Shown here: positions 47,206 to 55,009 of the stretch, piece by piece
Layout: every line of letters starts with the position of its first letter
How positions within the stretch are numbered: position 1 is the stretch's first letter
Assembly: GCA_903929195.1 (NCBI GenBank)
Contig: CAIYTT010000028.1
Span: forward strand, 1-64,000
Reading direction: 5' to 3'
Source: an uncultured Bacteroidota bacterium
GTDB taxonomy: Bacteria; Bacteroidota; Bacteroidia; Chitinophagales; Chitinophagaceae
Length of the DNA stretch: 64,000 nt
Notes under the pieces: model-generated
What the model saw: only the letters and a program-made list of their open reading frames with translations
Told to the model about the DNA's origin: nothing
Databases searched by the model: none
Made by a program: the position numbers and the translations under genes

Positions 47206-47349
47206 AGGAGTAATCAAAAAAGTTTTACATTTTCAAATAAATCTTTTTATAAAATTTTGAAACTATGGGTAGACGCAGTTACTATAAAAAAAGAATCTAT
47301 CATGGATTGATATAATGAAAAAGCACAAAAAGTTGGTACGCTAAATTGA
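47206..47349 (+). pseudogene. Truncated, decayed copy of the 48544 gene
   Basis: About 60 bases upstream plus the first 25 codons, and then the last 25 codons, of the gene at 48544-49062 are repeated here with roughly 370 bases missing from the middle. The start codon is AGG instead of ATG, one base is lost near codon 16, and a Trp codon has become TGA. The shared run GAGTAATCAAAAAAGTTTTA shows the relation. Homology begins near 47151. Confidence 0.85.
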
Positions 47350-47357
47350 GTTGGAAA

Positions 47358-47388
47358 GAAAAAAACTTATAAAATATAAGTTTTTTTC
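47358..47388. terminator. Hairpin behind the decayed copy
   Basis: Perfect 14-bp inverted repeat (47358-47371 with 47375-47388) with loop AAA; the right arm ends in seven T, so it reads as a plus-strand terminator. Confidence 0.7.
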
Positions 47389-47431
47389 AATGTTCACCTT
47401 CGACAAAAAACATTATTATAACAATATATAT

Positions 47432-47486
47432 GTTTAAGTAAAACTACAAACTAGAACCAATAGATGGTTTATAGTTCTACTTAAAC
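47432..47486. repeat. Imperfect inverted repeat in the scar region
   Basis: GTTTAAGTAAAACT (47432-47445) and AGTTCTACTTAAAC (47473-47486) pair at 13 of 14 positions, 27 bases apart. No transposase gene lies between them. It could be a relic of a mobile element end or a weak hairpin. Confidence 0.4.
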
Positions 47487-47561
47487 GAATTTTTTAGATT
47501 TCTTTTTAAAGAAGCTCTTTTTGTGAAAGACCGAACCAATTGAGCTACTTAATACTAGTAA

Positions 47562-47720
47562 TTTGAAAGTAAGCTAACCACAACTAAATGGGCTAAGATA
47601 ATCCAATGCTCAGATGACAAAGCTATTCGGAATATACAGAATCTGATAGAAAAGCAGATATTGATGAAGGAAAATGCAGGTGGAAGAAGTACTTGTTATC
47701 GTATTAATTTTGAGTTTTAA
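47562..47720 (+). pseudogene. C-terminal remnant of a Fic-family-like protein
   Basis: An open stretch with no start encodes about 52 residues ending KWAKIIQCSDDKAIRNIQ, NLIEKQILMKENAGGRS and TCYRINFEF, then a stop. This winged-helix pattern (alternating LIEKQIL and GGRST with an aromatic end) is typical of the C-terminus of Fic proteins in Bacteroidota. The upstream part is gone; in-frame stops precede it. The Fic assignment rests on this short tail only. Confidence 0.55.
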
Positions 47721-47774
47721 ATTTGGTCAAGCATATTTTATGAAACATCTGCCGGTATTTGGACATCTCAAAAA

Positions 47775-48212
47775 TTAATTTATAATTTCTGCATTTGAAT
47801 CTGCTCTGATATTAGCTAACTTTTCTTGCCATTTTTGAAGTTCCTCAGGTGTTAGTCGCACCCAATCTGTTACTTCGCCAATTACTTTCAGTGATGCTCG
47901 GCTGCGATAGGAACGTGTGGGATTGCCGGGAAATTTTTTGTCAGTAACGTTTGGATCATTTTCAAAACTCCCGGTAGGTTCAACGATATAAACACGTTCC
48001 CGACCATCACCTGCTGCCAAGGCTGCCGCAAGTCCTGCAACATTCGGTAAGGCTGTGAAATAAATATGATTCATTATAACTTCAAGTTTGTAATTCGACC
48101 TAAATCCGGCAGACAACAAATCGCCAATCTCCATATCTGTTTTTGTTCCGTGATAAAAAGGACCCTTGTCTAAAACATCAGTACCACCTAATTCGATATT
48201 ATTTTTTTTCAT
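47775..48212 (-). CDS. arr: Rifamycin ADP-ribosyltransferase (Arr)
   Basis: A 145-residue Arr, which transfers ADP-ribose from NAD+ to the C23 hydroxyl of rifamycins and inactivates them. The catalytic and NAD-binding residues are in place: His21 (GPFYHGTK), Tyr51 (MNHIYFTAL) and Asp86 (FENDPNVTDKKFPGN), matching His19, Tyr49 and Asp84 of the mycobacterial enzyme. GAGLAAELAAGDG- and RSYRS-type motifs are also kept. The coding sequence is more GC-rich than its neighbours and lies between a decayed duplicate and gene remnants, which suggests acquisition by transfer. It is complete and should be functional. Confidence 0.93.
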   Translation of the reverse strand: MKKNNIELGGTDVLDKGPFYHGTKTDMEIGDLLSAGFRSNYKLEVIMNHIYFTALPNVAGLAAALAAGDGRERVYIVEPTGSFENDPNVTDKKFPGNPTRSYRSRASLKVIGEVTDWVRLTPEELQKWQEKLANIRADSNAEIIN

Positions 48213-48543
48213 CTTTTAATGTTGTTGTGAGTATATTATGAGGTGGTAAAAAGCTGCTTAAAATTGAAAATTATATTTAATTTATACAACTTCAAATTCA
48301 TAATTTTTCACAAAAAATAACCACAAAGCTAATCCATAGGTTAGAATTCTACAATTGCTTTCAAATCTTTTACAAAAAAGTTTGAAAGTTGTCCCAATCC
48401 GTCTTCTCAAACTTAAAACAAACACTATCATTATTAAGAACGAAACGAAATGTATTTATTGGCTTGAGTAATTTAATGTTGCAATGTTGTAATATAGAAA
48501 CTTTAGTATATTTGCTACCATATTTATCAAAAATTCCAAAAAT
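48213..48543. other. Spacer between arr and the 48544 gene
   Basis: About 330 bases. The last 60 (from about 48484) are repeated upstream of the decayed copy at 47151-47205. No gene is supported; a 61-codon minus-strand frame at 48370-48555 overlaps the duplicated part and looks spurious. Confidence 0.5.
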
Positions 48544-49062
48544 ATGAGTAATCAAAAAAGTTTTACATTTTCAAATGAATCTTTTTATAGAGATTTTGAA
48601 ACTATGGGACCTGAATATGGTTCTATATTGACAAAAGGAGTAAAAATAGATATGATGGCAATGCCGGATACCGCACATATCCTTGCCGATAGATTTGTGA
48701 AATTTCTAAAAGAGATAAGGAATTTTAACATGGATTACTCGGTTGAAACATTGTTCATAGTTGATGCTCTGTTTGAAGGTTTTGTTACTCAAAAAAACGA
48801 TGTTGATGAAAATGCTGTGCTAATCTATACTGCCGGTTGTTATGTTGGCGAGGTAATACAGAAGCAACTTAAAGGCAAATGGATTGACCCCTCAAAAGAG
48901 AAATGGCCACAAAGGATTAGAACGTTATCTGTGATGCTACTGCCAAATAATGATTATATAGACCCTATTGCAAAATCTTTTAGAAGAAGTTATTATGGAA
49001 AAAAAGAGTCCATCATAGATTGGTATAATGAGAAAGCACATAATATTGGTTTGCTAAATTAA
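48544..49062 (+). CDS. Unknown soluble protein, duplicated in part upstream
   Basis: A 172-residue protein without signal peptide or membrane helix; no family recognised. The central part reads as helices with a conserved-looking LFIVDALFEGFVTQ and NAVLIYTAGCYVGEV, resembling small immunity-like or DUF3806-type folds by feel only. The start ATG at 48544 is supported by the duplicate, where the homologous block starts at the same place. A lipoprotein gene follows 99 nt later. Partial duplication plus accessory surroundings fit a toxin-immunity or defence-island gene; this is inference. Confidence 0.7.
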   Translation: MSNQKSFTFSNESFYRDFETMGPEYGSILTKGVKIDMMAMPDTAHILADRFVKFLKEIRNFNMDYSVETLFIVDALFEGFVTQKNDVDENAVLIYTAGCYVGEVIQKQLKGKWIDPSKEKWPQRIRTLSVMLLPNNDYIDPIAKSFRRSYYGKKESIIDWYNEKAHNIGLLN

Positions 49063-49161
49063 GTTTGGAAGAAGTTCTTTTATCCAATAAAATGCTTTTA
49101 CCATTTTACATACATTACAAAAATACAACAATTGATAACTAATACTAATTTAGAGACTTTA

Positions 49162-49695
49162 ATGCGAAATTGGATAAGATTACTATTAATTGGATATACA
49201 TTATTGCTTACAGAATGTAAAAATGACAAATCCGTAACAAAAATGGAACAGAAGATAGACAAACAAAAGAGAGACAAGTTGGTTAGTAAATATGATTTAC
49301 TAAATTTTCCTAACATAAAGAGTCCTGTTTTATTTACAATTGATGAGTTTTTTGACGGAAACAATGATGATGCATCAATTGCACCAAACCTAAATTTGAA
49401 ACCAAAAATAACTGAGTATTATAAAGTTCTTAAATCGTTATCAAATAGCACTAAAGTAATTGATGCTTTTGTAGAAATAAAGGAAGTTTTGATTTATGAA
49501 AATGGTCAACTTCATGACAATGAATGGTTCTATACTGATATTATTTATTTTATTGGCGACATAACTACTGACGAAATTAGAGAAGCAACGAAATCGCTTT
49601 TACCGGATGAGGTTGAGTATGATACCGAAAATAAAATAATTACACTATCTCCTAAATATAAAGGCAAGAAAGTAGTGTATATATGGTGGGATTAA
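49162..49695 (+). CDS. Small lipoprotein of unknown function
   Basis: The ATG at 49162 is chosen because MRNWIRLLLIGYTLLLTEC is a lipoprotein signal (Cys19); a TTG ten codons upstream is in frame but adds polar residues. The 177-residue protein continues with a Lys/Asp-rich linker and an alpha/beta domain (SPVLFTIDEFFDGNNDDAS, AFVEIKEVLIYEN, DIIYFIGDITTDEI, KGKKVVYIWWD). No family recognised, though the end resembles immunity-type proteins. It is probably in one transcript with the 48544 gene, 99 nt upstream. Confidence 0.65.
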   Translation: MRNWIRLLLIGYTLLLTECKNDKSVTKMEQKIDKQKRDKLVSKYDLLNFPNIKSPVLFTIDEFFDGNNDDASIAPNLNLKPKITEYYKVLKSLSNSTKVIDAFVEIKEVLIYENGQLHDNEWFYTDIIYFIGDITTDEIREATKSLLPDEVEYDTENKIITLSPKYKGKKVVYIWWD

Positions 49696-50034
49696 TGAAT
49701 TGCTGATAAAAAATAGTACTCTTTAAAAAATGATAATGCATAAATCCCCTATAAAAAAACGATAATTGTCTGTTTTAGCCAAACTTAATATAAAATTTCC
49801 ATTTAAAAAGTTTGTAAATAATAGAGTTGTATAAAATACTTTACAATAAAAATAACATTAGAGATAATAAAAAAATTAACTCATGATTATTATTTGTAAG
49901 AATTTTATTACTTTTAATACCATATATTGATATATTGTAATAAATATTTCTTTAGAAATTATTTATGCATTTAAATATTTGGGTGAGTATTTAATAATTA
50001 AATACGTTTCAGTGCATTTCAATAGAAAAAATTA
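49696..50034. other. AT-rich spacer before the protease promoter
   Basis: About 340 bases, no gene. A frame open from 49979 runs into the protease gene but encodes no signal peptide and starts upstream of the promoter, so it is not used. Confidence 0.6.
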
Positions 50035-50065
50035 TTTGTTCTATAATATAAAATTATTACCTTTG
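50035..50065 (+). promoter_or_regulatory. Consensus Bacteroidota promoter of the C10 protease gene
   Basis: TTTG at 50035-50038, a 19-base spacer, and TACCTTTG at 50058-50065 match the -33/-7 consensus exactly. The predicted start of transcription is about 50072, giving a leader of about 15 nt before the ATG at 50087. Confidence 0.8.
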
Positions 50066-50086
50066 GAATTCAAAAACATTCTTTTT

Positions 50087-53000
50087 ATGAAGAAAATAGT
50101 ACTCGTTTCTTTGGCATTGTTTTGCACATTGCTATCTTTCGGTAGAACTGTTCCGTTGAACACTGCCAAGCTTACAGGTTATCATTTTTTGCAGCAAAAA
50201 TTAGGCAGCGATGTTGTACCTGATGTTAATTCACTCATCTTAGAACATACTTCAAGAGGAAGTACAGGAGTTGTTGGGTATTATGTTTTTAATGTAAGCC
50301 ATGGCTTCGTTATGGTATCCGGCGAAGATGCAATTATGCCTATACTTGCCTATTCTACAACCAGGAACTTCAATAGTGGTCATTTACCTCCAAGTGTTTC
50401 TGCTTATATTGGCTCTTATCAAAACCAAGCAGAAATTGTTGTTACAAGAAATATTTCTGCCAGCCCAGAGGTTTCAGCAAAATGGAATACAATTATTAAT
50501 AATATTCCGGAAACAAGAGCAAGAACAACAGTTGTTGCACCATTATTAAGCAGTACTTGGAATCAGAATCCTTATTATAACGATTCTTGCCCTTACGATG
50601 GTGCATCAAGTTCTTTATGCGTTACCGGTTGTGTTGCAACAGCAACATCGCAGGTAATGAGATTTTGGAACTGGCCAAATACCGGTACCGGTTCTCATTC
50701 ATACACAGCAGGAATTTATGGTACGCAATCTGCAAACTTTGGCGCTACTACTTATAACTGGAGTGCTATGCCTTTAAATGTTACAGGTCCTAATGCTGCA
50801 GTTGCTCAATTATTATATCATGTAGGTGTTGCAGTAGATATGAGCTATGGTCCGGCATCTACCGGTGGTAGTGGTGCTTATGTAGTTTCTTCTTGGTCTG
50901 CCGGCACCAATTGTGCTGAATATGCTTTGAAAACTTATTTTAATTATTCTTCAGCATTGCAAGGTCTTAGACGTTGGGATTATTCTGATGCAGCTTGGAT
51001 AGCATTAATTAAAGCTGATTTAGATTTGGGTCATCCAATAGTTTATGCTGGTAGCGGTAGTGCCGGTGGTCACTGCTGGGTAGTTGACGGTTATGATATT
51101 TCTGATAATTTACATTGCAATTGGGGTTGGGCAGGTTACGGTCCTGATGGTTATTATTCTATGAATGCTATGAATCCTCCGGCATTAGGAACCGGTGGTG
51201 GTGGTGGTGGTTTCGATACGCTACAAATGGCAATTGTAGGTATTGTACCTAACCTTATGCCTATAAATGGTACCTTAACTGTTTGTGCAGGTTCAACAAC
51301 ATCTTTAAGCGATGCTACAACCGGTGGTACTTGGAGCAGTAGCGCACCAGGTACGGCTTCCGTATCCAGTTCCGGATTAGTAACAGGTCATATTGCGGGT
51401 ACTGCTACCATTTCTTATACAGTAGCAGGTAGCTCTTCTACTGCTGTGGTAACTGTAAACCCTTTACCTACTGTAGCACCAATTAGTGGTGGTGGTGTTT
51501 TGGTTTGTGGAGGTTCAACACATACTCTTACTGATGCTACACCCGGTGGAGGCTGGAGTGTTTCTTCATCAGGAATAGGTACAATAAGTGGTTCAGGAAT
51601 TTTTACTGGTGTTTCTGCTGGTACAGTTATTATTACTTATTCTGTTTCAAATAGTTGCGGTGCTACAAATGTTACTACAACTTTAACGGTTAGTCCTGCT
51701 GTTTCTATTTCATCGGCACCATCAGTAACACCTCCGGGCACTACGCCTTGTGCAGGTAGTACTGCCTCTTATTTCGCTACGGTTTTTGGTGCTACTTCTT
51801 ATGTATGGTCTGTAACAGGTACAGGCTGGAGTGGTACAAGCACTACCGGCATGTTATCTGCGGGTGTAGGTAGTGGTGTTGGTCAAATAATAGTTTATGG
51901 TACAAATGCCTGTGGTAACGGTCCTGCCGATACATTACATGTTACACCGGCAGCACTTCCTACTACACCGGCAGTAACGCTTTCCGGTTCTATTCCTTGC
52001 ACAGGTGCTTCTTCAGCTACTTATAATGCTGCATCTACGGGTGCTACTTCTTATAGTTGGACTGTACTTGGTACTGGTTGGACCGGTAGCAGTACTACAG
52101 GCAGTATAGTAGTTGGTTTGGGTTCAGGTACAGGTACATTAATTTGTTCGGGTGTTAATGCATGTGGTTCTAGCAGTGCAGATACAACATCACTTACTTC
52201 TTCGCCTTTACCTTCTACACCAACAGTTAGTTTAGTAGGTTCTATTCCTTGCCTTGGTGCTACATCAGCAGTTTATAATGCAACTTGTTTGGGAGCAACT
52301 ACTTATTCTTGGACTGTTTTAGGAACAGGATGGTCTGGTACAAGCACTACAAGTACATTAAATGTTACAATTGGTAGCGGTGCAACAGGTACTATTATTT
52401 GTCATGGTATAAATACATGCGGAGCAGGCACAGCAGATACTGTTTATTTAACACCTTCATCTGGTTTATCAGGTGCAACAGTTATTGTTGAACCAACAAG
52501 TATTTGTGAAGGCAGTACTGCTACGTTCACTACCCCTTCTATTGCAGGTGCTACCGGTTATACTTGGATAGTTGCAGGTACAGGCTGGAGTGGCAGTAGC
52601 TCAACGAATTCAATAACACTTACTGTAGGTACTGCACCGGCAACAATTACTGTTTATGGCTATAATGCTTGTGGTCATGGCGCTTCTTATACAATAAGTG
52701 GTGTTGTTCCGGTTGCTCCGCCAACATCAAATTTCTCAATTGCTAATCATATTACTGCTTATGGCGTTATTGATTTAATTACTTATACAGGTACCGGCTT
52801 ATCAACTGCTTCTTATTCTTGGAACTTTGGTGGTGGTACAATTGCTTCAGGTACTGGTTCAGGTCCTTATAATGTTTCATGGGCTACAACAGGCTTAAAA
52901 ACAATTTCTCTTTCTGTTACTGAAAGTGGTTGTACTTCTGGCGTTACAAGAGATACTGTATTAGTTGTTTCTACTACTGAATTAGGTGAAATGATTGCAC

Positions 53001-53251
53001 AAAACAGTAATGTTGCAATCTATCCTAATCCAAACACAGGTATCTTTGATATTGTTTTTGGTATTACAGGTAATTATCCTATAAGCGTAAAATTAAGCGA
53101 TGTTCAAGGTCGTGTAGTTTATAACAATGAATTTGATACTATAAATAATAAATTGACTATTAATACTTCTAACTTACCAAATGGTATCTATACTGCAACA
53201 ATCGTTACAGGTGGTGCTATTTTTAATAGAAAAGTAGTTGTAAGTAAATAA
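50087..53251 (+). CDS. T9SS-secreted C10 (streptopain-like) cysteine protease with repeat tail
   Basis: A 1054-residue protein from the ATG at 50087, where MKKIVLVSLALFCTLLSFG is a signal peptide; the consensus promoter lies just upstream. Residues about 20-120 form the inhibitory Spi-type propeptide (GFVMVSGEDAIMPILAYS). The C10 catalytic domain follows with Cys182 (GCVATATSQVM), His329 (GGHCWVVDGYD) and Trp346 (NWGWAGYGPDGYY), as in SpeB, interpain and periodontain. Two Big_2-like modules (about 395-555) and about four 83-residue PKD/Ig-like repeats (TSYVWSVTGTGW-type) come next. The end is a T9SS type A sorting domain (AIYPNPNTG). It is an extracellular protease. Confidence 0.93.
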   Translation: MKKIVLVSLALFCTLLSFGRTVPLNTAKLTGYHFLQQKLGSDVVPDVNSLILEHTSRGSTGVVGYYVFNVSHGFVMVSGEDAIMPILAYSTTRNFNSGHLPPSVSAYIGSYQNQAEIVVTRNISASPEVSAKWNTIINNIPETRARTTVVAPLLSSTWNQNPYYNDSCPYDGASSSLCVTGCVATATSQVMRFWNWPNTGTGSHSYTAGIYGTQSANFGATTYNWSAMPLNVTGPNAAVAQLLYHVGVAVDMSYGPASTGGSGAYVVSSWSAGTNCAEYALKTYFNYSSALQGLRRWDYSDAAWIALIKADLDLGHPIVYAGSGSAGGHCWVVDGYDISDNLHCNWGWAGYGPDGYYSMNAMNPPALGTGGGGGGFDTLQMAIVGIVPNLMPINGTLTVCAGSTTSLSDATTGGTWSSSAPGTASVSSSGLVTGHIAGTATISYTVAGSSSTAVVTVNPLPTVAPISGGGVLVCGGSTHTLTDATPGGGWSVSSSGIGTISGSGIFTGVSAGTVIITYSVSNSCGATNVTTTLTVSPAVSISSAPSVTPPGTTPCAGSTASYFATVFGATSYVWSVTGTGWSGTSTTGMLSAGVGSGVGQIIVYGTNACGNGPADTLHVTPAALPTTPAVTLSGSIPCTGASSATYNAASTGATSYSWTVLGTGWTGSSTTGSIVVGLGSGTGTLICSGVNACGSSSADTTSLTSSPLPSTPTVSLVGSIPCLGATSAVYNATCLGATTYSWTVLGTGWSGTSTTSTLNVTIGSGATGTIICHGINTCGAGTADTVYLTPSSGLSGATVIVEPTSICEGSTATFTTPSIAGATGYTWIVAGTGWSGSSSTNSITLTVGTAPATITVYGYNACGHGASYTISGVVPVAPPTSNFSIANHITAYGVIDLITYTGTGLSTASYSWNFGGGTIASGTGSGPYNVSWATTGLKTISLSVTESGCTSGVTRDTVLVVSTTELGEMIAQNSNVAIYPNPNTGIFDIVFGITGNYPISVKLSDVQGRVVYNNEFDTINNKLTINTSNLPNGIYTATIVTGGAIFNRKVVVSK
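51960..52710 (+). repeat. In-gene 83-codon repeats of the C10 protease
   Basis: Successive modules of about 250 bases encode P-C-G-x-x-x-Y-x-A...GAT-Y-W-V-GTGW-G-ST...G-NACG. The copies at about 51960, 52200 and 52450 are the clearest. Ser/Thr/Gly-rich composition raises the GC content relative to the surrounding genome. Confidence 0.65.
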
Positions 53252-53271
53252 TATTCTTTAAAAGTAATTAT

Positions 53272-53310
53272 AAAAATAGGGTGGCTAATTTTAGCCACCC
53301 TATTTTTATT
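53272..53310 (+). terminator. Terminator of the C10 protease gene
   Basis: Perfect 17-bp inverted repeat (53272-53288 with 53291-53307), GC-rich core GGGTGGCTAA, right arm ending in TATTTTTATT. It lies 21 nt after the stop. Confidence 0.93.
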
Positions 53311-53345
53311 TGTTGTTAGATATTTTTAAATCTATTTTTTGCGAC

Positions 53346-54263
53346 CTAACTTTTATTTGTTGTTAGGTTTCTAAAAACATCTTCTAATGTTTCCACTTGT
53401 GCTTGTAGGCTGCTTATGTTTATGTTTTCATTAAGTGCCATTTGCATTACTTCTCGCCTTAGGCTGTCCGGATTATCTGTAAATAATTTCCACTGATTGC
53501 CAATTATATTTTCATATTTATTTAGGTAATTAAGTTTTGATAGGAGTTGCGTATCAATTGTATTTTCAAAAATAATTATCAAAACATCTTGTCTTGTATT
53601 TTGTTGTTTTAAGTTCTCAATAGAATCATCGGCAACAATCTTTCCGCTATTTATTATTATAACTCTTTCGCACATTGCTTGCACTTCTTGCATTATATGC
53701 GTTGATAATAAAACTGTTTTTTTTCCTGCAAGTTTCTTAATTACTTCTCTAATTTCTATAATTTGATTCGGGTCTAAACCCGATGTCGGTTCGTCTAATA
53801 TAAGTACTTCAGGGTCGTGTAGCATTGCTTGTGCCAAGCCTACTCTTTGTTTATAGCCTTTAGATAAGGCTCCTATTTTCTTATGTGCCTCTTTGGTTAA
53901 TCCTGTTAAGGCAATCATTTCCTCAATTCTGTTTTTGGTATCTTTTCCTAATTTATGTATGTTAGCAGTAAATGTAAGATACTCTCTTATATACATTTCA
54001 AAATACAAAGGGTTCGCCTCCGGTAAATAACCTACCCGTTTGCGTACTTCCATAGGTTGTGTTTCTACATCAAAACCACACACATTTACAATACCTGATG
54101 TAGGTGGCAAATAGGTAGTTATCATTTTCATTGTTGTAGATTTACCTGCACCGTTTGGGCCTAAGAAACCAACAATTTCTCCTTTTTTTAATTCAAATGA
54201 TATAGCATCAACTGCTTTTTGGGTATCGTAAACCTTAGTAAGATTTGTTACTTGGATAGACAT
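53346..54263 (-). CDS. gldA: GldA-like ABC transporter ATP-binding protein
   Basis: A 305-residue ABC ATPase. It shows Walker A GPNGAGKS (near 35), the Q-loop region GYLPEANPLYFEM, signature LSKGYKQRVGLAQ, Walker B VLILDEPTSGLD and the H-loop LLSTHIMQEV. The opening MSIQVTNLTKVYDTQKAVDAISFELKKGE and overall length agree with GldA of Flavobacterium, the ATPase of the GldAFG exporter required for gliding in that genus. Its permease partners GldF and GldG are not nearby, so a generic ABC-2 ATPase cannot be excluded. A minus-strand TAAATTTG at 54275-54268 lies only 4 nt before the ATG. Confidence 0.78.
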   Translation of the reverse strand: MSIQVTNLTKVYDTQKAVDAISFELKKGEIVGFLGPNGAGKSTTMKMITTYLPPTSGIVNVCGFDVETQPMEVRKRVGYLPEANPLYFEMYIREYLTFTANIHKLGKDTKNRIEEMIALTGLTKEAHKKIGALSKGYKQRVGLAQAMLHDPEVLILDEPTSGLDPNQIIEIREVIKKLAGKKTVLLSTHIMQEVQAMCERVIIINSGKIVADDSIENLKQQNTRQDVLIIIFENTIDTQLLSKLNYLNKYENIIGNQWKLFTDNPDSLRREVMQMALNENINISSLQAQVETLEDVFRNLTTNKS

Positions 54264-54320
54264 AAGGCAAATTTACACAAAAAACTTGTTCTTGCGTTCA
54301 TTCCCAAATTATTGGCGGTT

Positions 54321-54357
54321 ACAAAAAAAATCCTGATAAAAATGATTTATCAGGATT
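54321..54357 (-). terminator. Terminator of the EGF-like lipoprotein gene
   Basis: Stem AATCCTGATAAA (54329-54340) with TTTATCAGGATT (54346-54357), 5-base loop. On the minus strand it is followed by eight T. It separates the lipoprotein gene from gldA. Confidence 0.9.
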
Positions 54358-54380
54358 CTTGTAGATTAAATGCAGGAAAA

Positions 54381-54944
54381 TTAGTTTGTGGCATGTGGTT
54401 TATTGCCTAAAAAAGAACATTGATTAAATACTGAATCCACTCGTATTGTATGTGTAAATGTATCGTAATGTGGTGTTTGTATATATTCATATCTAAACAT
54501 GCTTAACCGTGTATTACTTTGCAGTGTTACATTGTAAGACTTTTGATATAATGAATCATTCGTAGCTGGTAAAAAAATGGTCCATACTGCTTGGTTAAGT
54601 CCTACATGACCATGTAGAGTATCTAAAGGGTCTGAATGTAAAACAAATTTTACATTTAGATTTCCACCATAATCAGGCAATACAAACGCTGTATCAATAA
54701 TTGCTGCTCCATTATTACAAGTGGTAAAGCCTGCATAAACTCCAATAAATCTACCTTGAGTCCAGTTTTCGCATTGGGCACCATCGTAGCCAACAGGGCA
54801 GGTACAAATACCATTACCACAAGAACCACCGTGCTGGCAATGCTGGTCGGTGCAGGGGTCTTTTTCGCAAGAAGAATAGACAACTGTGATTAATATGCCT
54901 GCTAAAAAAAATAGTGGTAGAATATAACGTTTCAAAAATTTCAT
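54381..54944 (-). CDS. EGF-like-domain lipoprotein, second copy
   Basis: A 187-residue protein with lipoprotein signal (TVVYSSC, Cys26) followed at once by an EGF-like module: DPCTDQHCQHGGSCGNG and then CTCPVGYDGAQC. A beta-rich C-terminal domain of about 130 residues follows (GRFIGVYAGFTTC, LNVKFVLHSDPLDTLHGHVG). Layout and EGF module parallel the protein at 29266-29808, but the C-terminal domains differ. Expected on the periplasmic or surface side of the outer membrane. It has its own terminator. Function unknown. Confidence 0.82.
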   Translation of the reverse strand: MKFLKRYILPLFFLAGILITVVYSSCEKDPCTDQHCQHGGSCGNGICTCPVGYDGAQCENWTQGRFIGVYAGFTTCNNGAAIIDTAFVLPDYGGNLNVKFVLHSDPLDTLHGHVGLNQAVWTIFLPATNDSLYQKSYNVTLQSNTRLSMFRYEYIQTPHYDTFTHTIRVDSVFNQCSFLGNKPHATN

Positions 54945-55009
54945 AATATTATATTTGAGTGTAAATTACAACAAAAGTATTTATTTGGAAACTATTTTAC
55001 TAATTTTTT

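Noticed and set aside
48370-48555. 61-codon minus-strand frame upstream of the 48544 gene
   Set aside because: It overlaps the start of that gene antisense and the block repeated at 47151; unsupported by any motif.
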